DNA of 64,000 nucleotides, from positions 65,359,414-65,423,413 of the forward strand of contig JARCOQ010000005.1 of assembly GCA_029207755.1 (NCBI GenBank), given 5' to 3'. Each line of letters opens with the position of its first letter. Position 1 is the first letter of the stretch. Origin of the DNA: Chamaea fasciata. Taxonomy: Eukaryota; Chordata; Aves; Passeriformes; Sylviidae. The notes under the pieces were generated by a model, which made no database searches, was not told the origin of the DNA, and saw nothing but the letters and a program-made list of their open reading frames with translations. The position numbers and the translations under genes were made by a program. Positions 17,501-30,800 of this stretch are shown here, one piece after another.

Positions 17501-18771
17501 CGTAAAAAAACTATATAATGCATTGTAACCAGAGCTAAAGTGGCTTCAGGCATGGCAAAGCTGTAGCTGGCAGCTTTAGGTGTGGCTCTGTCACCCATGA
17601 CCCAAGACTGCTGTAACATCTTTGATACAATAAACACCATTTTGAAGAGCCGCCTGTTGTCCCCATGTCCTTCAATCCATTCTTCTACACCCAGACACAG
17701 ATTTTTTTTTTATGCTTTTGCAGTGTTTTACAGCTGCTTATCTTGGAGTGCTGTAGCAAGTTGCTTCCTGGCTGCAGGTGCTAGCTGGAAAGTTCACTGA
17801 GATACAAAGGCTTGTACTAATCAGCACTGTGAAATAACCTGGATAGGGCCTGTGGGATGAATCCCTGGGGTCTCTCCTTTTAGCAGCTTACAGTAATAAG
17901 TAGCTTTACTGAAAAGGGAAGCTGGAAAAGCCATCCTAGGTGTGCAAATGTTAGTTTCTCCCAGGTTCTTTCCTAAGGAAGTGTGAATGACTGATCTATC
18001 CCAGCACTGGCTTTATCTGCTTGGTAGAGGTGGCTCTTGCTGTCTCGCACAAACAAATTGACGTTGATAATAAAGTCCGGAATCTATCTGATTACTGAAC
18101 TATTCCATGGTTTTCCTGGAAATCCCCATAGAAATCCCCACAAAAATCTGCTTTTAACTAGTGTCAGGAAAGCAAGGAGGGGAGCTCTATTGCCTGATTT
18201 AGTTCAGAGGACCCTGGTTTGTGTCTCATTGCAGAGGTACTCGATACCATCTTATCCACATGCTTCAGGGAGTTGTTTTCTGCAGCCCTACATAGTTTAC
18301 TCATGTGCTTTGTGGTGCTGCTGCTAAAGTCTCTTTTGGACTTATTGCATCTAATGATACTCCCTTAAACCCTTTTCACTGCTCCTGTCCCTTCTCCATG
18401 GTCAGCGTCTTCAGAGAATGATGATGTATGGGGTGTCTTCTTAGTTTACGTCATTAAGTACAGAACTCACAATATGCAATGGAAAAGGTGTTGAAAGTTG
18501 ACTTGTTTTTTTGACATTCTTTCAAACGGCTGTACTGTTATTGCCACAAGAAATTTGGCAAATGGCACTGCTCTTTCTAGCTGATCAGTAGGCATGAAAC
18601 CAAAAGGGAATTCCAGTCTTGGAAATTTATTTCTTGTGCAGGCAGTACTTAAATACTAAGGAATTTAATTTTCACATGAGGAAGTTGTATGTGAGGGGTC
18701 TGTCATTCCCCCACCATGTTCTGAGATGCTAACTGAATTCTCTCATCACCCTTTTTTTCTTTTTATAACAG
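8523..18771 (+). other. SGSM3: SGSM3 intron 1 (10.2 kb)
   Basis: Mostly unique-looking intronic DNA. The CpG island continues to about 9060. A splice-flanked 50-base candidate exon lies at 9273-9322. T or A runs occur at 9511-9524, 10680-10694 and around 14758-14795. An LTR lies near 17190-17690. I saw no credible independent gene on either strand. Confidence 0.6.
17190..17697 (+). mobile_element. Solo LTR, resembling alpharetrovirus-type LTRs
   Basis: The order is that of a retroviral LTR. A U3-like region holds an inverted CCAAT box (ATTGG 17475-17479) and a TATA-like TATATAA (17512-17518). A polyadenylation signal follows in GATACAATAAACACCATTT (17629-17634), then a short U5-like segment. 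The GATACAATAAAC.CCATTT block closely resembles the R region I remember for avian sarcoma-leukosis LTRs. No gag, pol or env remnant is adjacent, so it is likely a solo LTR. It lies in sense orientation in SGSM3 intron 1. Exact ends and target duplication were not resolved. Confidence 0.65.
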
Positions 18772-18854
18772 GAGTGTAACATCTCACCTCTGCAGACAGC
18801 ATTTCTGGACCTGCTGACACCTGTGCCACTCAGCCTTGCCTAGTGCAATGTCAG
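18772..18854 (+). CDS. SGSM3: SGSM3 exon with start codon
   Basis: The acceptor is tataacag and the donor is TCAG/gtgagc. Only 7 coding bases are here: ATG at 18848-18850, TCA and G, the rest being 5' UTR. The start is supported because ATG TCA G joins the next exon to give [13 protein letters not shown], matching human MSGSHTPACGPF. Confidence 0.9.
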
Positions 18855-21800
18855 GTGAGCACACAGAAATTGCCACAGTATCTTCTCATTTGGTTACTTG
18901 CTCTGTCTTCAGCTGAAACTTGATAACAAAGATTACTGGTTTCAAGAGCCATTCTTGTCATGAACATGCTTTCTGGTCAGATTGAGAGAGAGAAAACTTT
19001 GTGACCCAGCAGCCTTTTCACTCAGGGTAAACTCAGTTCCTTCTCTTACCATGTAGAAGCTTTTTCAGCCAGTGAACACAGAGCAAGGAGGTTGAAATCT
19101 GGTCTGCCTTTCCCATTTTTCCTTAAGGTTTGCTTAATTCTGTTCTCCTACCCAAGATTTCCCCCAAAGTGAGTGGCTCACAATAACTGAGAGATTTTTG
19201 CTTACAATGGTAGCTCTAGGACAGGCAGAATGCTGAGGAATAACTGGAGTTCAGTTATGGACTTCTGAGATACAAGCTTTGCTAAAACTAGGTCTTCTTA
19301 GAGACGCAAACTTTCCCATCCTGTACTTTTTTCTAAACCTTCCTTCCTGGTCCAGCTGGTTATTTCAGTGCACATAACCCTGGGGGAGACTATGCTTCAA
19401 GGCCAAGTAGACCTTTGTCTTGCTGATGGAACAATAGAAGACTTGGGACATGTTTATCTGTTTCAATTGCAAGACTTGATGTCTGCTTGTATTCCAAGGG
19501 AAGCTGTTCACTGGGACTCTAGCTGAGACTGAAAAGGTGCTTGTCTTGAACACAAAAGGCCAAGATTATAGGCATACTTTCTTTCCTGCGGCTCGCTATA
19601 CATGGTCTGACAATATCCCATCCCGCTGGGAAAAAAGGGAGCAGCTGAGCATCTTTTTGAGGTCTCTGATTTTCCATTCTGGTGCCTGAGTGACAGAGTT
19701 TCAGGGAATTTTGGAGTGCTGCTGGTGCTGGTCCGTAGGAGGAATTTACTTCTGCAAAATAATATTTATTTGGTGATGATACCCCTCGCTTGTTGCTGAT
19801 CACACGGTTTTTCCAAGCAGGTGTGTGATCATATGATGCCATGAAACTATTTCTCTTCCCTTAAAATCACTTTCTTAGAGGAAACTCCATTTGGCCCTTT
19901 TGCCTCTTTTGCTCAATCAAAAGGAACAAAACTATCTGAAATTACTGTCTTCCTTGGTGAAGTAGGAGCTGTCTCAGTGTTTAGAGTAGCAGTAGCAACA
20001 AACTGATGAGTGAGTCCTTCCCATGCTGAAACAGTCTGTATGGAGTGTGTGTCTTCCAAGGGTGTTCTTCCAGGTTTTCACTGCTATGTGTTGATCTCTT
20101 TCTGTTTAGGGCATCACACTCCCTCTGCTGGGGGTCCCTTCTCAGCACTCACACCCAGCATTTGGCCTCAGGAGATCCTGGCAAAATACACACAGGTACA
20201 GTGTGGGGCAGGGTGGGGATGTTCTCTGGCTCTGCAAAAGTAGAGGGAAGCTGGTATTTTCTGGTGGTCTCCGAAAGCCACAGGGAAAAGGAGGGAGAGG
20301 TGCACTTTTCCTCCAATGCTTTGGTTGTGGACTTCACATGTTTTGTGGTTGCATTATGGCTCTTGTAAGAGGATCTTGCAGAGTACAAGGAAACTTCTGT
20401 GAATTATTTCCCTGCTGTTTTGCAACTGTTGCTCCACTGTAAAATGTTGACACCCTCAGGGAGCCTCTGTCATCATCAGGCTGCTCTGGATGGCTTGTGC
20501 TTGGCAGGAAATGCTAGCCTCAAGCTTGTAACTATGTGGGTAGAGCAGGAAGAAAGGAAGCAGCTGTGGGGTTTTGTAATTTAGCCACAGTGTCTGCTGA
20601 AAGCAGATTAAAGCTTTCTGTGGAGGTATATGGGCAGTGCATCTTGGGTGCTGCCCGGGTGCAGTGCTTGCAATAGTCCCCACAGGAGGTGCAGGTGGGC
20701 TTGTAGGAAAGGGGAGAGAGCAGTAGGGTGTTACTCCTAAAAAAAGCCTGGAGGTAATCTCCACTGTGTATCCCCCAGTATGCCCCAATGCCAACCATGA
20801 GCACAGATGAGGAAGGTTGAGATTTGGGTCAAGGACCTTATGTTTCTTTGGCCTATAATTTGGACTTGCATCACAAGTCCAAATCCCAGTTTTGCCTGCT
20901 GCCTTTCAAAGGAAATTTGAGAGCAACAGGCAGGAGATGGAGTGATGCAGGGAGCTGAATTTGCCGTGTGTGTGCAGAGGTAACAGGAAGGATGGCTGTG
21001 TATTAGTGATGCAGGCGGTAGAGGCCACTTTGGCTGGTGCGTATATATTCCTCAGTCCATGAGGAGGGCTGCATGTCCCTCCAGGTGGGCAGTTCTGATC
21101 TTGATAAGATGCTGAGCTCAGGTCCTGCTGGGAAAAATCTGTATAGTTTTTTCCCTGGAGAAGTGAAAATGGGAATGGGAGGCAATGTTTTTTCAGCTGG
21201 GAATTGTGGTGGGAGGCTTTAAAAATTAACAGGCAAGGGGTCTAGTTGCTCAAAGGGCACAGAGTGGGCAGTGGTGGGATGAGGCAATATCTATGTGTCT
21301 GTTTGGTTATTCAGTGATAAACTGCTGAAAATGTCTGTTTTCCTTCCTCATGTCTCCCAGAAAGAAGAATCTGTTGAGCAGCCAAAGTTCTGCTATGATG
21401 AATTTGGTTTCCGAGTTGACAAGGAAGGTAAAACCAGTCCCGTCCCTCCCACTTGCATTGTGTCCAGCCCTTCCCATGCTTTCAAGTGTGGCAGGATTTT
21501 GCAACCATTCTGTACTAAGTCTTGTCTACCCACATGTTTCTGTATCCAATCATTTGTAATCAAGTGTATTAGATGTGCTGGCCGTATGGAAGTCCAGAGC
21601 ATAGACTATGCAGCAGTCATTTCCATCCCCTTATGTTGTGCCATGGGGAAGAGGGAGAAAAGTTGAGGAGTTACCTTTTCCATTAGCAGCTGCATTCTGG
21701 AGAAGGGCAACTTTCTCAGTTCACAGTGGGATCTCCGTTGTGTTCTGTAGCACTGCAAGGGCGCATAGCAGGCACAGTGAAATGTGCTGTCTGCTGAAAA

Positions 21801-24800
21801 ACTCATGGTCAGGGTGAGTGGTGGAATGTTCTGCCCACCTCAGCATCTCAGCAAAGTGTGGGGCAAATTGTAGGGGAAAAACCTACATCCTAGTTTTTCT
21901 GCAAGCTATGGAGGCAGGCAACCAAATAAAAGGAGGCATGGAGTGCTGTTGAAGCTGAGCATTGAACTACAACAGCTGGTTGCCTTAGCAAAGAGGAAGA
22001 GAAGGGAGTGCGAGATGTAGGAATTGTCTCATGTGCTCTGCAGGTCCTTTGCAGGGCTCAGGCTACATAATTTAAGGGCAGAAGTTGTTTGCATGTGTGC
22101 CCTGAGGCACTTTGGGTCACAGAGGGTCTTCTTTGAAGCAATGACCTGAAGATGAGTGTAGAGTCTTAAGGCAGATTTGGGAGGAAACCGCCTAAGGGGC
22201 CCTCCCTCCCCTCCCCCAGCCAGTTCAGGAAAAAAAACTTCCTCAGAGAGAAGTGGAAAGAGCCCTGTTTATTGACAGGCGAAGCACTCCCCGGCACAAT
22301 AAATTAAATAAATTGGACAATACCCGATGACAAGAACTTTGTGCCGCTCTGGAGAGATGACAGATTTAGAAAAGAAGTCCTTCCTGAAGGTGGTTGCTCT
22401 GTCTCAGTCCCTCTGGCGCTGGGAAACATTGCTGTGCGGAATGGTTCTTGGTTGGTTCCAGGTGCAAGCCCCCACGGCGCTCCCCCAGGTCCTCAGTCCA
22501 GAGAGATTTTAACAGTTCCAAGGGAAGGCATTAAAAAGGAGAAAAAAAAAACAGGAAAGAAAAAAGGAAAGAAAAAAAACAGGAGGAGAAGAAAAAAACC
22601 CAAAGCTTCTCCCCCTCTGCTAGCTACTCACTCCCTAACTAACTACTGAAAAAAAAAAAGCATGAAGAGAAAAAAGATCTCTCCGTCCCTCACCATGTGT
22701 TACTGAATCCGATTCTCAAGGCCAGCCGGCGGAGGAAAGTTTCTGAAAACAAACCACGCACCTCTCCCTTCCCCCTGCTCCCAGACCCAACACCAAAGGC
22801 ACAGAGGGCCATATCCAACAGAGACCCAACAGACGATTGGGGATACAAACCTCACAACGTCACCCCAGGACAACGAGGACAGAACACAGTGATTTTTTTT
22901 CAGCCAGAACATTTGATAGACCTGTGCATTATAAAATCAGCAGAAAGATTTGGAGTGCATTGTTGGGATGTATTATATGATGATGGACAGAGTGCCTTAT
23001 GTCAAACCTGTCCTTGCACTAAAATATCTACTTTAGGAAGCCAGCCTCAGGGTAAGGTGCTCTCTCATTGTGAATTTGGAAGTGTCCTTATTAAAGTGTG
23101 ATTAAATATCCCGAAAGTTAACGTTTTGTCCCTCATTACTTCCATGAGCATATAGCTTCTGCTTTCCAGCTCTGAGGCTTGCTATGCTTTTGTCAGCCTG
23201 ATTTACAGAGCCTTACAAAACCCAGCAGGATGACTGCAGCCAGGATCTTGTTTAATTCCAGCCACGCTGTGCTCTAAATCACGAGTAAGTAGAGACTAGA
23301 AGCCTGCCGACAGCTTCATAGTTCTCAAGGTCCCAAGCCTTTTGCTTATGACCATAAAATTTGCTGCATGGAGTAGGCAGTTAGAAACCAGCCTTTGCCT
23401 TTCCATGCTCTGACTGGGAGATAGGAGTGTTTTGAATGTGCTTTTTTCAGATGGCCATCCTATTCCCCACCCTGCTGTGTGTTCATTTCCTCTCCTGTTC
23501 CCTCTCTCATTTGTCTCTATTCCTTTCTCTTCCCTTTGCTGAAGCAGATGGTGCTGAGACGAACTCCAGCAAGCTTCTGGGAGTTCCACTGATGGAGGAG
23601 CCACAGCAGAGGCTCAAGTGGCAGGCTCATCTGGAATTCACACACAACCATGATGTGGGCGACCTCACCTGGGATAAAATTGAGGTCACCCTGCCACATT
23701 CAGACAAGCTGCGCTCCCTGGTGCTGGCTGGCATCCCACATAGCATGAGACCACAGGTGGGAGTGCTGCCTGTTCTACGCAGGCACTCCTGCCTGGAGTA
23801 AGAGATCATAGAATGGCATCTCTTGGTTGAGAGGGTGCCAGATTATGGCTTTCTGTGGCAGTCTGAGTGACTTCTGTCTCTGTTCACCCTATCCCCCCAG
23901 CTGTGGATGCGCCTTTCAGGGGCTTTGCAGAAGAAGAGGAACTCAGAGATGTCATATCGAGATATCGTGAAAAACAGCTCTAATGATGAAACCATTGCTG
24001 CCAAACAGGTGGGAGATACTTCCTAGTGCTGAAGGGCAAGATACTTCCTAGTGGGAAGAAGGGCAAGATTTGCTGTGTGAGGGAGATGGGGTGTCTACCT
24101 GACACTTGCAGCAGGGGCAGTTGAGAGGATGTGTGGTTAAATCCTGCTACAGCTTAATCCTATGGGGCGTATTTCTCCTCTGTTTTGTTAGAATAGCAAT
24201 TGTTTAGCTCTGCTCTTTCCTAGGACAGCAGGGAAAGGGTTTGATCCAGGCTGTTTGCAGACTAGAAAAACGCTGCAGTTGCTTTTCAGCAAACATCCTC
24301 ATATTCACTGAGGGAAGAGTGGAAGGCTGACAGATGCCTCTGTTGAGGTTGTGGCAGCTGCTTTCTTGAGCTGTCTTTGTTCCCTTGAACACAAAGTTTT
24401 GGAACACCAACAAGACTATTAAAGGGTGTTTTCCCTCTTTCTTTGACCTCACGAATTTGGTCAGGTCATTGTATTTTCTCTGGAATACGTTTATTGGGAA
24501 GCCATACTTGACATCCAGGCAGATGTAATTCCCAACTAATTAGTGTATGTTTCCTATTGTCAGTGGTCTAGGGTCTGAGTTTAGACAAGCATTTCTAGGG
24601 ATGCGGCAAGCCACTGTCTGCACTGGCATTTTCTCACATGTCAATGAAGGCTGTTAAACTGACCCCAGGTACTTGGACTGGGACGCCTTCTTTGATGCCT
24701 GAGGACTTGTGGGCGGGTGTAGGGAGGCAGAGTTCCCTGAGACAGAGGCTGGAAGTGCAGAGAGCTGAAGGCAGTTTTTCAGATGCTGCAAGATGACTCT

Positions 24801-27800
24801 GTCTTTGTTTATGGCTGCCTGGCAGATTGAAAAGGACTTGCTACGCACAATGCCCAGCAATGCCTGCTTCTCCAACATGAACAGCATCGGGGTGCCACGG
24901 CTGCGCAGGATACTACGGGGACTTGCCTGGCTTTACCCAGACATTGGATATTGTCAGGGCACTGGCATGGTAACCTGCTTTCAGAGTGTCTTTGATACAG
25001 ATCAGTTTGTCTCCAGTTGCTACACTGGAGCGAATGATTTGAGGTAGTGCTGCCAGATACTGTGGTCTCCAGACGAGCTGAAGAGAAATCCCTTCTACTT
25101 GGAATACTTTTCGTAAGGAAGGGAGAGTAGAATAGCACCACACATCCAAATATATGGAACACTTTGGGCCATCTGTTGGGGAGGGGGCAGTCATTATACT
25201 GAGGAGAAATCCCTCCAGTGGAGGCTGCAGTAGAGCTCCTGCAGAAGGAAGATTTTTGTCACCTAGATGCTGATCTGTCTCTCCATGTGAGAAAGAGGGG
25301 AAAGAGTTCTACTCCTCTTAGAACATGCAGTTTTTCTTCCTTCAAAATCCTAGGTGGCTGCCTCTCTGCTGCTCTTCTTGGAGGAGGAAGATGCCTTCTG
25401 GATGATGTGTGCTATCATCGAGGAATTAGTTCCTGCCTCCTACTTCAGCACCACCCTTATGGGCGTGCAGACAGACCAGCGTGTATTGCGGCAGCTCATT
25501 GTGCAGTACTTGCCCCGCCTGGACAAGGTGCTTCTGGAGCATGACATTGGTAAAAGTGTGCCCTAGAAATTTCTTGCCAGGGTGACATACAGACAAAGAG
25601 TACTGTTCTTTTTTCACAAAGGGGAGTGTCAGGGAGAGGAGCAAACCTCCTGACCCTGGAGGGCAGTGCGTGGAGGAAAGCCCTTAAGAGAGTCCACCTT
25701 CACTGGTTGACTGACTTCCTCTTTTGTGGTTATTTTCCATGTCTTTATTCACAGAGCTCTCCTTGATCACCTTGCACTGGTTCCTCACCTCTTTCGCTAG
25801 TGTTGTTGACATCAGGCTGCTGCTGCGTATTTGGGACCTCTTCTTCTACGAGGGCTCTCTGGTGCTGTTCCAAGTCACTTTGGGCATGCTAAGTATGAAG
25901 GTAATTCCCAAGTCCTCTCCCTCCTTTATAGTACTTCAGTGTTTCATTCTGAGATTTAGGGGCAAGAAAGTTTTGTATTCACTTGCTGTATGTGGTTAGG
26001 GAGTGTGTTAGGGAAGACGACTTCCTGCTGCCTTTGGAACTGGACATTGTGAAAAACTTCTAAGGCACTTCACTGAAATTAGAGATTGCTGTGCATGCCT
26101 CATTTGTTGCCACATAATTTAACTTCATCAGCTGCCACCTTCTAACCAGTCTAGATCCTAACCTGAGGGTCCATCTTACCTAATCCAAAACCGAGATGCC
26201 TCTTGATTTTGCACAATCCAAGAGGAAGGAGAAGGCCAAAGTTGTGATCATCTGGGAAGTTTTGGATAGCATTGCTTGAATGCTCTAAGAGATGAACATT
26301 GTTCTGACTGCATTTGATTTGGCTGGCCTGATCTTTTCCTGTGTGAAGGGCAAGGGTGATCATGTTCACCCCTCCAGGAAGCAAGAATGACTGTGTTGTT
26401 GCAGGAGGATGAGCTGATCCAGTCCGAGAACTCTGCCTCAATCTTCAACACATTGTCAGATATCCCGAGCCAGATTGAAGATGCAGATATATTGCTGCAA
26501 GAGGCCATGCGCGTGGCTGGCTTGCTGACGGACGTGGCAGTGGAGACCCAGCGCCGCAAACACCTAGCCTACCTCATTGCTGAGCAGGGGCAGCTGCTCA
26601 ACTCCAGCACCACTGTCAACAATCTATCTAAAGTGAGTGCACAGAGTTCCACTGCCTATGCTGCTCCCTTTTTACCATTCCTTATGTATTCCCACCCAAT
26701 TACAGTTTGTGAGCAAGAGATCTTCCTGTTTGAGAGGATTTTTGGTTCCAGGATAATAAGTGAAGAAAATGTATTGGAAAGTTCTGTACCAATGAAATGC
26801 TGCCAGATCTGTTCTGGTGACAGATGAATCCCCAGATAAAAGGGATATTAGCATTGATTGTAATTATCACTCATGAGAGTGATGGTGAAATGCGATGCGT
26901 TTCATTAATGGAAACTGAAAGAAACAACAGAAAGAAATAACATGTGCTTTTGGCAGGCTTTGCTTGAAGCACACAGAGTAGGAACTGGGTTTATTCCATT
27001 AGTAAGAAACTGGTGCACTAAAGTAAACTTGGAAGGTAGAGTCAGAAGACAGCAGTAGCTGCTTTTGAGAAGCTGAATTAAAAATGCACCTGTGTTTAAT
27101 CTTGGACTAAAATCTACAATTGTAGACAAGACACTCAGGCAGTTCTAAAATGTAATACCTATTCACTTAGAAATTTATATACGATTACATGTGGAACTGC
27201 TTTTTACAACAAATAGAATTAGTGTTAAAATTATTTACATGGATTGTGGTTGATTCTTCAACTTCAATTATGCTTTTGTAATATAACCTGTTTCCCATGG
27301 AGCATATGGAGCAGTAGAAATGATTCAATGCATTAGGACTAGAACAACTCCTGCCTAAAACTGCCAGTTCACTGGCCTGCCCCTTCTAGTGGTTGCTTGC
27401 CCAGAGTTGACTGGTGTGGAAGGTTGCTTTATTTTATTTCTGAAATGTGTCCTAATGTGTGCGCTTTGTTCTCTCTTTCTTCTGTCTCCTGTAGATTGTG
27501 CGGCGCAGGACTCAGCGCAAGAAATCCGGCATCACCTCTCTGCTTTTTGGTAAGGACAATCCTGCACCTATCATGTGTAGTTGATGGCTGAAGCAACTTA
27601 GGAAGGAGGGGAGCAGGCAAAGCAGGGAAACATTGGGACAGAGAAGGGAGCCAGAACTGAAGGATGAGAGGGAAGAAGTGCAGTTTACTGCATGCTTTCT
27701 TTGATCTGACCTCAGAAAGTAAATTTTAGGTTAGACAGTCCATGTACAGTGACCAACAGGAGGTGCAGCTCAGCCCACCTGTAATGTCCTTCTTGGAGTG

Positions 27801-30800
27801 ACCAACAGGTCAAACACATTTGCTGGCAGACCTTATGCAGTCCACGGGCTGGATGTGGTACTCTCTGATCTTGCTCTGCTCAGTTCAGGAACATCTCTGA
27901 AGATCTGAGACAGGGCAGGATATCTAGTGTGTCACCCATCAGAATTATAAATGAAAGCATCATTATATTTCCCCTTACTTATTCTGGGAGCTGTGAATGC
28001 TTTTGACTCTTAATTTTCTTCACTTGTGAGCCAAGCCAGCATATTTCCAGAAAGGGCACAGTCAGAATAGCTTTTGCAGGGGTTTAAGAGTAACTTATTT
28101 GTTGACTTCATAAGAGCCCTTTCTGCTGTAAGCCTTGCTGTCATCACCTTGCTTGAAATTGGCTAGCCTTCTTGAAATTGCCACATATCACCACAGGAAT
28201 TGTTTTTCCAGAAGAAGACAACATTGAATTTACGGGGCTCAAACAGTGTTCCTGTTGTGGTTGAAATGGCCTGAATAAATCAAAAAATGGGCTTTACTGA
28301 TCTTTCCAGAGAGGAACTTTTCTGATGTTCTCTAGGAAGCTGATATATTGTCACAGGCTTCCTACAAACACATGGAGTGTGACATAGAAAAATTATGGTA
28401 GAATACCCACGATGCTGTAAAGTCAAGCATGCAGAAGTGAAGAAATGCAGGAAAAGTTGCTGGTGCAACATGAACTCAGAGCTTTTGTATGTAATGTTAT
28501 TATACAGCTGGTAGAGACTGAACTTGGCTGGGAGCTTGGCTGCCACACACATCTTTCTTGTGTCTCAGGTAGTTTCCTTGACAGTTTGAGTATTTTTATG
28601 AAGGTGGTAGTGAGTTATGCACATGCACAAAGATAAACTTTGAGTTCAAGCTTCAAAATATATCAGTGATAGAACATAGATAATTGATAGGGTTTTCTCA
28701 TTTTAGTCGGGCTTGTGTACAATGACCATCATGTGTTTTACCTAACATTATTCTTTGTATTTAAAATATTGGTTAAAACTGAGAAGTTGTCATCCTGCAG
28801 CAGTGGACCCCAATGGAAAAATTCAGCCCAAGTGAAAGGAAGGAAAGCTTGTATGTGATTGTAGTGGTTTGGAAGCAAAACAAATGAGAGGCTTCAAGTC
28901 AGAGATACAATTTAATAGGAAAAAAAAAGAAAGAAAGTAAAATAAAATAGATGCAATAATACAAAAGGCCACTGACAGAGTCAGAATACAGCCTGAGCGG
29001 AGTGATGGAAGCAGTCCAGATGAGGTGGTCTTCCTGAAGCAGTGATCCTGTAGAAAGGTCTGGTAGCTCGGGTCCTCTGGGAATCCAGTGGGTAAGCGCC
29101 CCTCTAGTGTTCAGAGTCTCAGCTTATATCCAGGCTGGAATGCTTGGTTCCTCCCTCTGGGTGGAGCATCTCACAATGAGATGGTGAGTCATGTGATAAG
29201 GCCTGATGGGCCCATTAACAGGAGGTAGTCCAGGAGGGGGTTATCTGTGAGCTGTGTAGCAAAGGTGCTGATGGGCCCATTAACAGAAGATAAGCCAGAG
29301 TGGAGGAGGCAGGGAGCACTGCCTCACCTGGTTTCAACAGTTCATGAAGATGGTGATAGAATATACTTCAATCCAGGACAGTGATAAATTCACCCTCTAC
29401 TGAGAACTGATAATCAAATCTAAATGTAAAGTCTTCTGCCTGTGATACTTAGTGTGCAGAACTGGTAATTAGCCCTCCTCTGGCAGGGAATGAGAACTTA
29501 CCCAGAGCTTAATTCTTCTCCCTTAGAGTGAATTCAGATGTGGTAGTAACTTGGGCAGGAGTCATAGAGTCACAGGAGCACTGTTTAGAAGAGACCTCTC
29601 AGTGTCTGTATTCCAGCGTTTCCTGCTTGAAACAGACTCTTACTTATGCTAGATCAAGTTGGTCAGGACTTTCTGTAGTTGAGATTCAAAGAGTTGAACC
29701 AGATTTACAATGCAAGAAGAGAAAAAAATAACAAAAGATAATTTGGTGGAGAGCAGAATGTGCAAGAGGTGTTTTTCCTGTTGTGTGGCCATTGCACCAA
29801 GGGAACGCCGAAGAGCTTATCCTGTGGCAGAGCTGTGCAGCTTGTCAGTCTTTGCAAGCTCAAAGTAGAGCCTCCTCATGTGTGGCTGATCATGCACTGG
29901 TTTCCTGTTTGGAAGTGTAGGTGTTGAAGTTTGAAAGTGTAGTTGTTGAGTGGCAGTGAGGTGAGTCTGGGGGACATGCCAGTTGCTTTCCTCTGTACCA
30001 TGTCCACTCTAAGGTGGGAGAGTATGGAACTTGCTTCCCACGTCTCCTGCTTGTGTTTGGCTAGGATTGATCTGAGTACAGAGGGAAGAGCATGGTGTTT
30101 TGGCCAGATGGGACTGAGAGATGACAGAAAGAATCAGTGATCTATGTAAATGAGAGCAACCCACAGTGCTAGTATATCTGTGGTTTAGTTTCTTTTCTAG
30201 TTGCATTCTGTTTTAGCAGCATGAAATTTCTGGTAATCCCGATGTCTACATTCTCTCCTATCTATTTGCAATATTTGCATCTCTGAATAGTAGGAGTTCT
30301 TGTATGCTCTGTACTTACCCCTGCATACAGAGGAGGAGATTTTGTTATTTTCTTTATTGCTTGGACTGGGGTAAACTATGCCCTACAATTTTTCTAGCCC
30401 AGAAGCAAAATTCAGTTTTCTCTTAAGCTCTGTGTACCTGATGTATCTCAAATAATTTAATGTAGCAAATAGAAAACAATTACAAAAATAATTTTATATC
30501 TGATTTTGTGCTTTTATTTATGTTCCTAAAGTTTGGGTCCTTTTAATTAGGATCACATGGTATAAAAAGATACTGTTTTTTTAAGTGTTAATCACTTTTC
30601 ACTTAGCAGAAGCTTAATGTGTATATAGCTGTTACAGCAGCTGTAGCTCAGGCCACACTTTATTCATATTGGTTTCTATAATGCTGCTAGAAGATAAGCA
30701 GAGTACTAATTTGTTAGCCAATTATTTACTCGGCTCCTGATTAAAAGCTGTGTTTGTACAAACATTGAAGTTCAGTGAAAAATACATTAGTTTAAATGTT

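Larger units (their letters stand above)
18855..23547 (+). other. SGSM3: SGSM3 introns around coding exons 2 and 3
   Basis: Apart from the coding exons at 20110-20195 and 21361-21427 this is non-coding. It holds the perfect inverted repeat at 20858-20884 and the LTR-like element at 22178-22888. It also has a TGATCACAC/GTGTGATCA inverted pair near 19797-19831. Confidence 0.6.

Noticed and set aside
22697..23101. 134-codon + strand frame
   Set aside because: It starts inside the LTR-like block and runs past its end into intron; no recognisable domain and no splice partners in SGSM3.
25549..25566. Read-through of SGSM3 coding exon 7 into the following intron
   Set aside because: The ATTG/gtaaaa donor and the continuation [11 protein letters not shown] in the next exon match the known protein; the read-through meets a stop at once.
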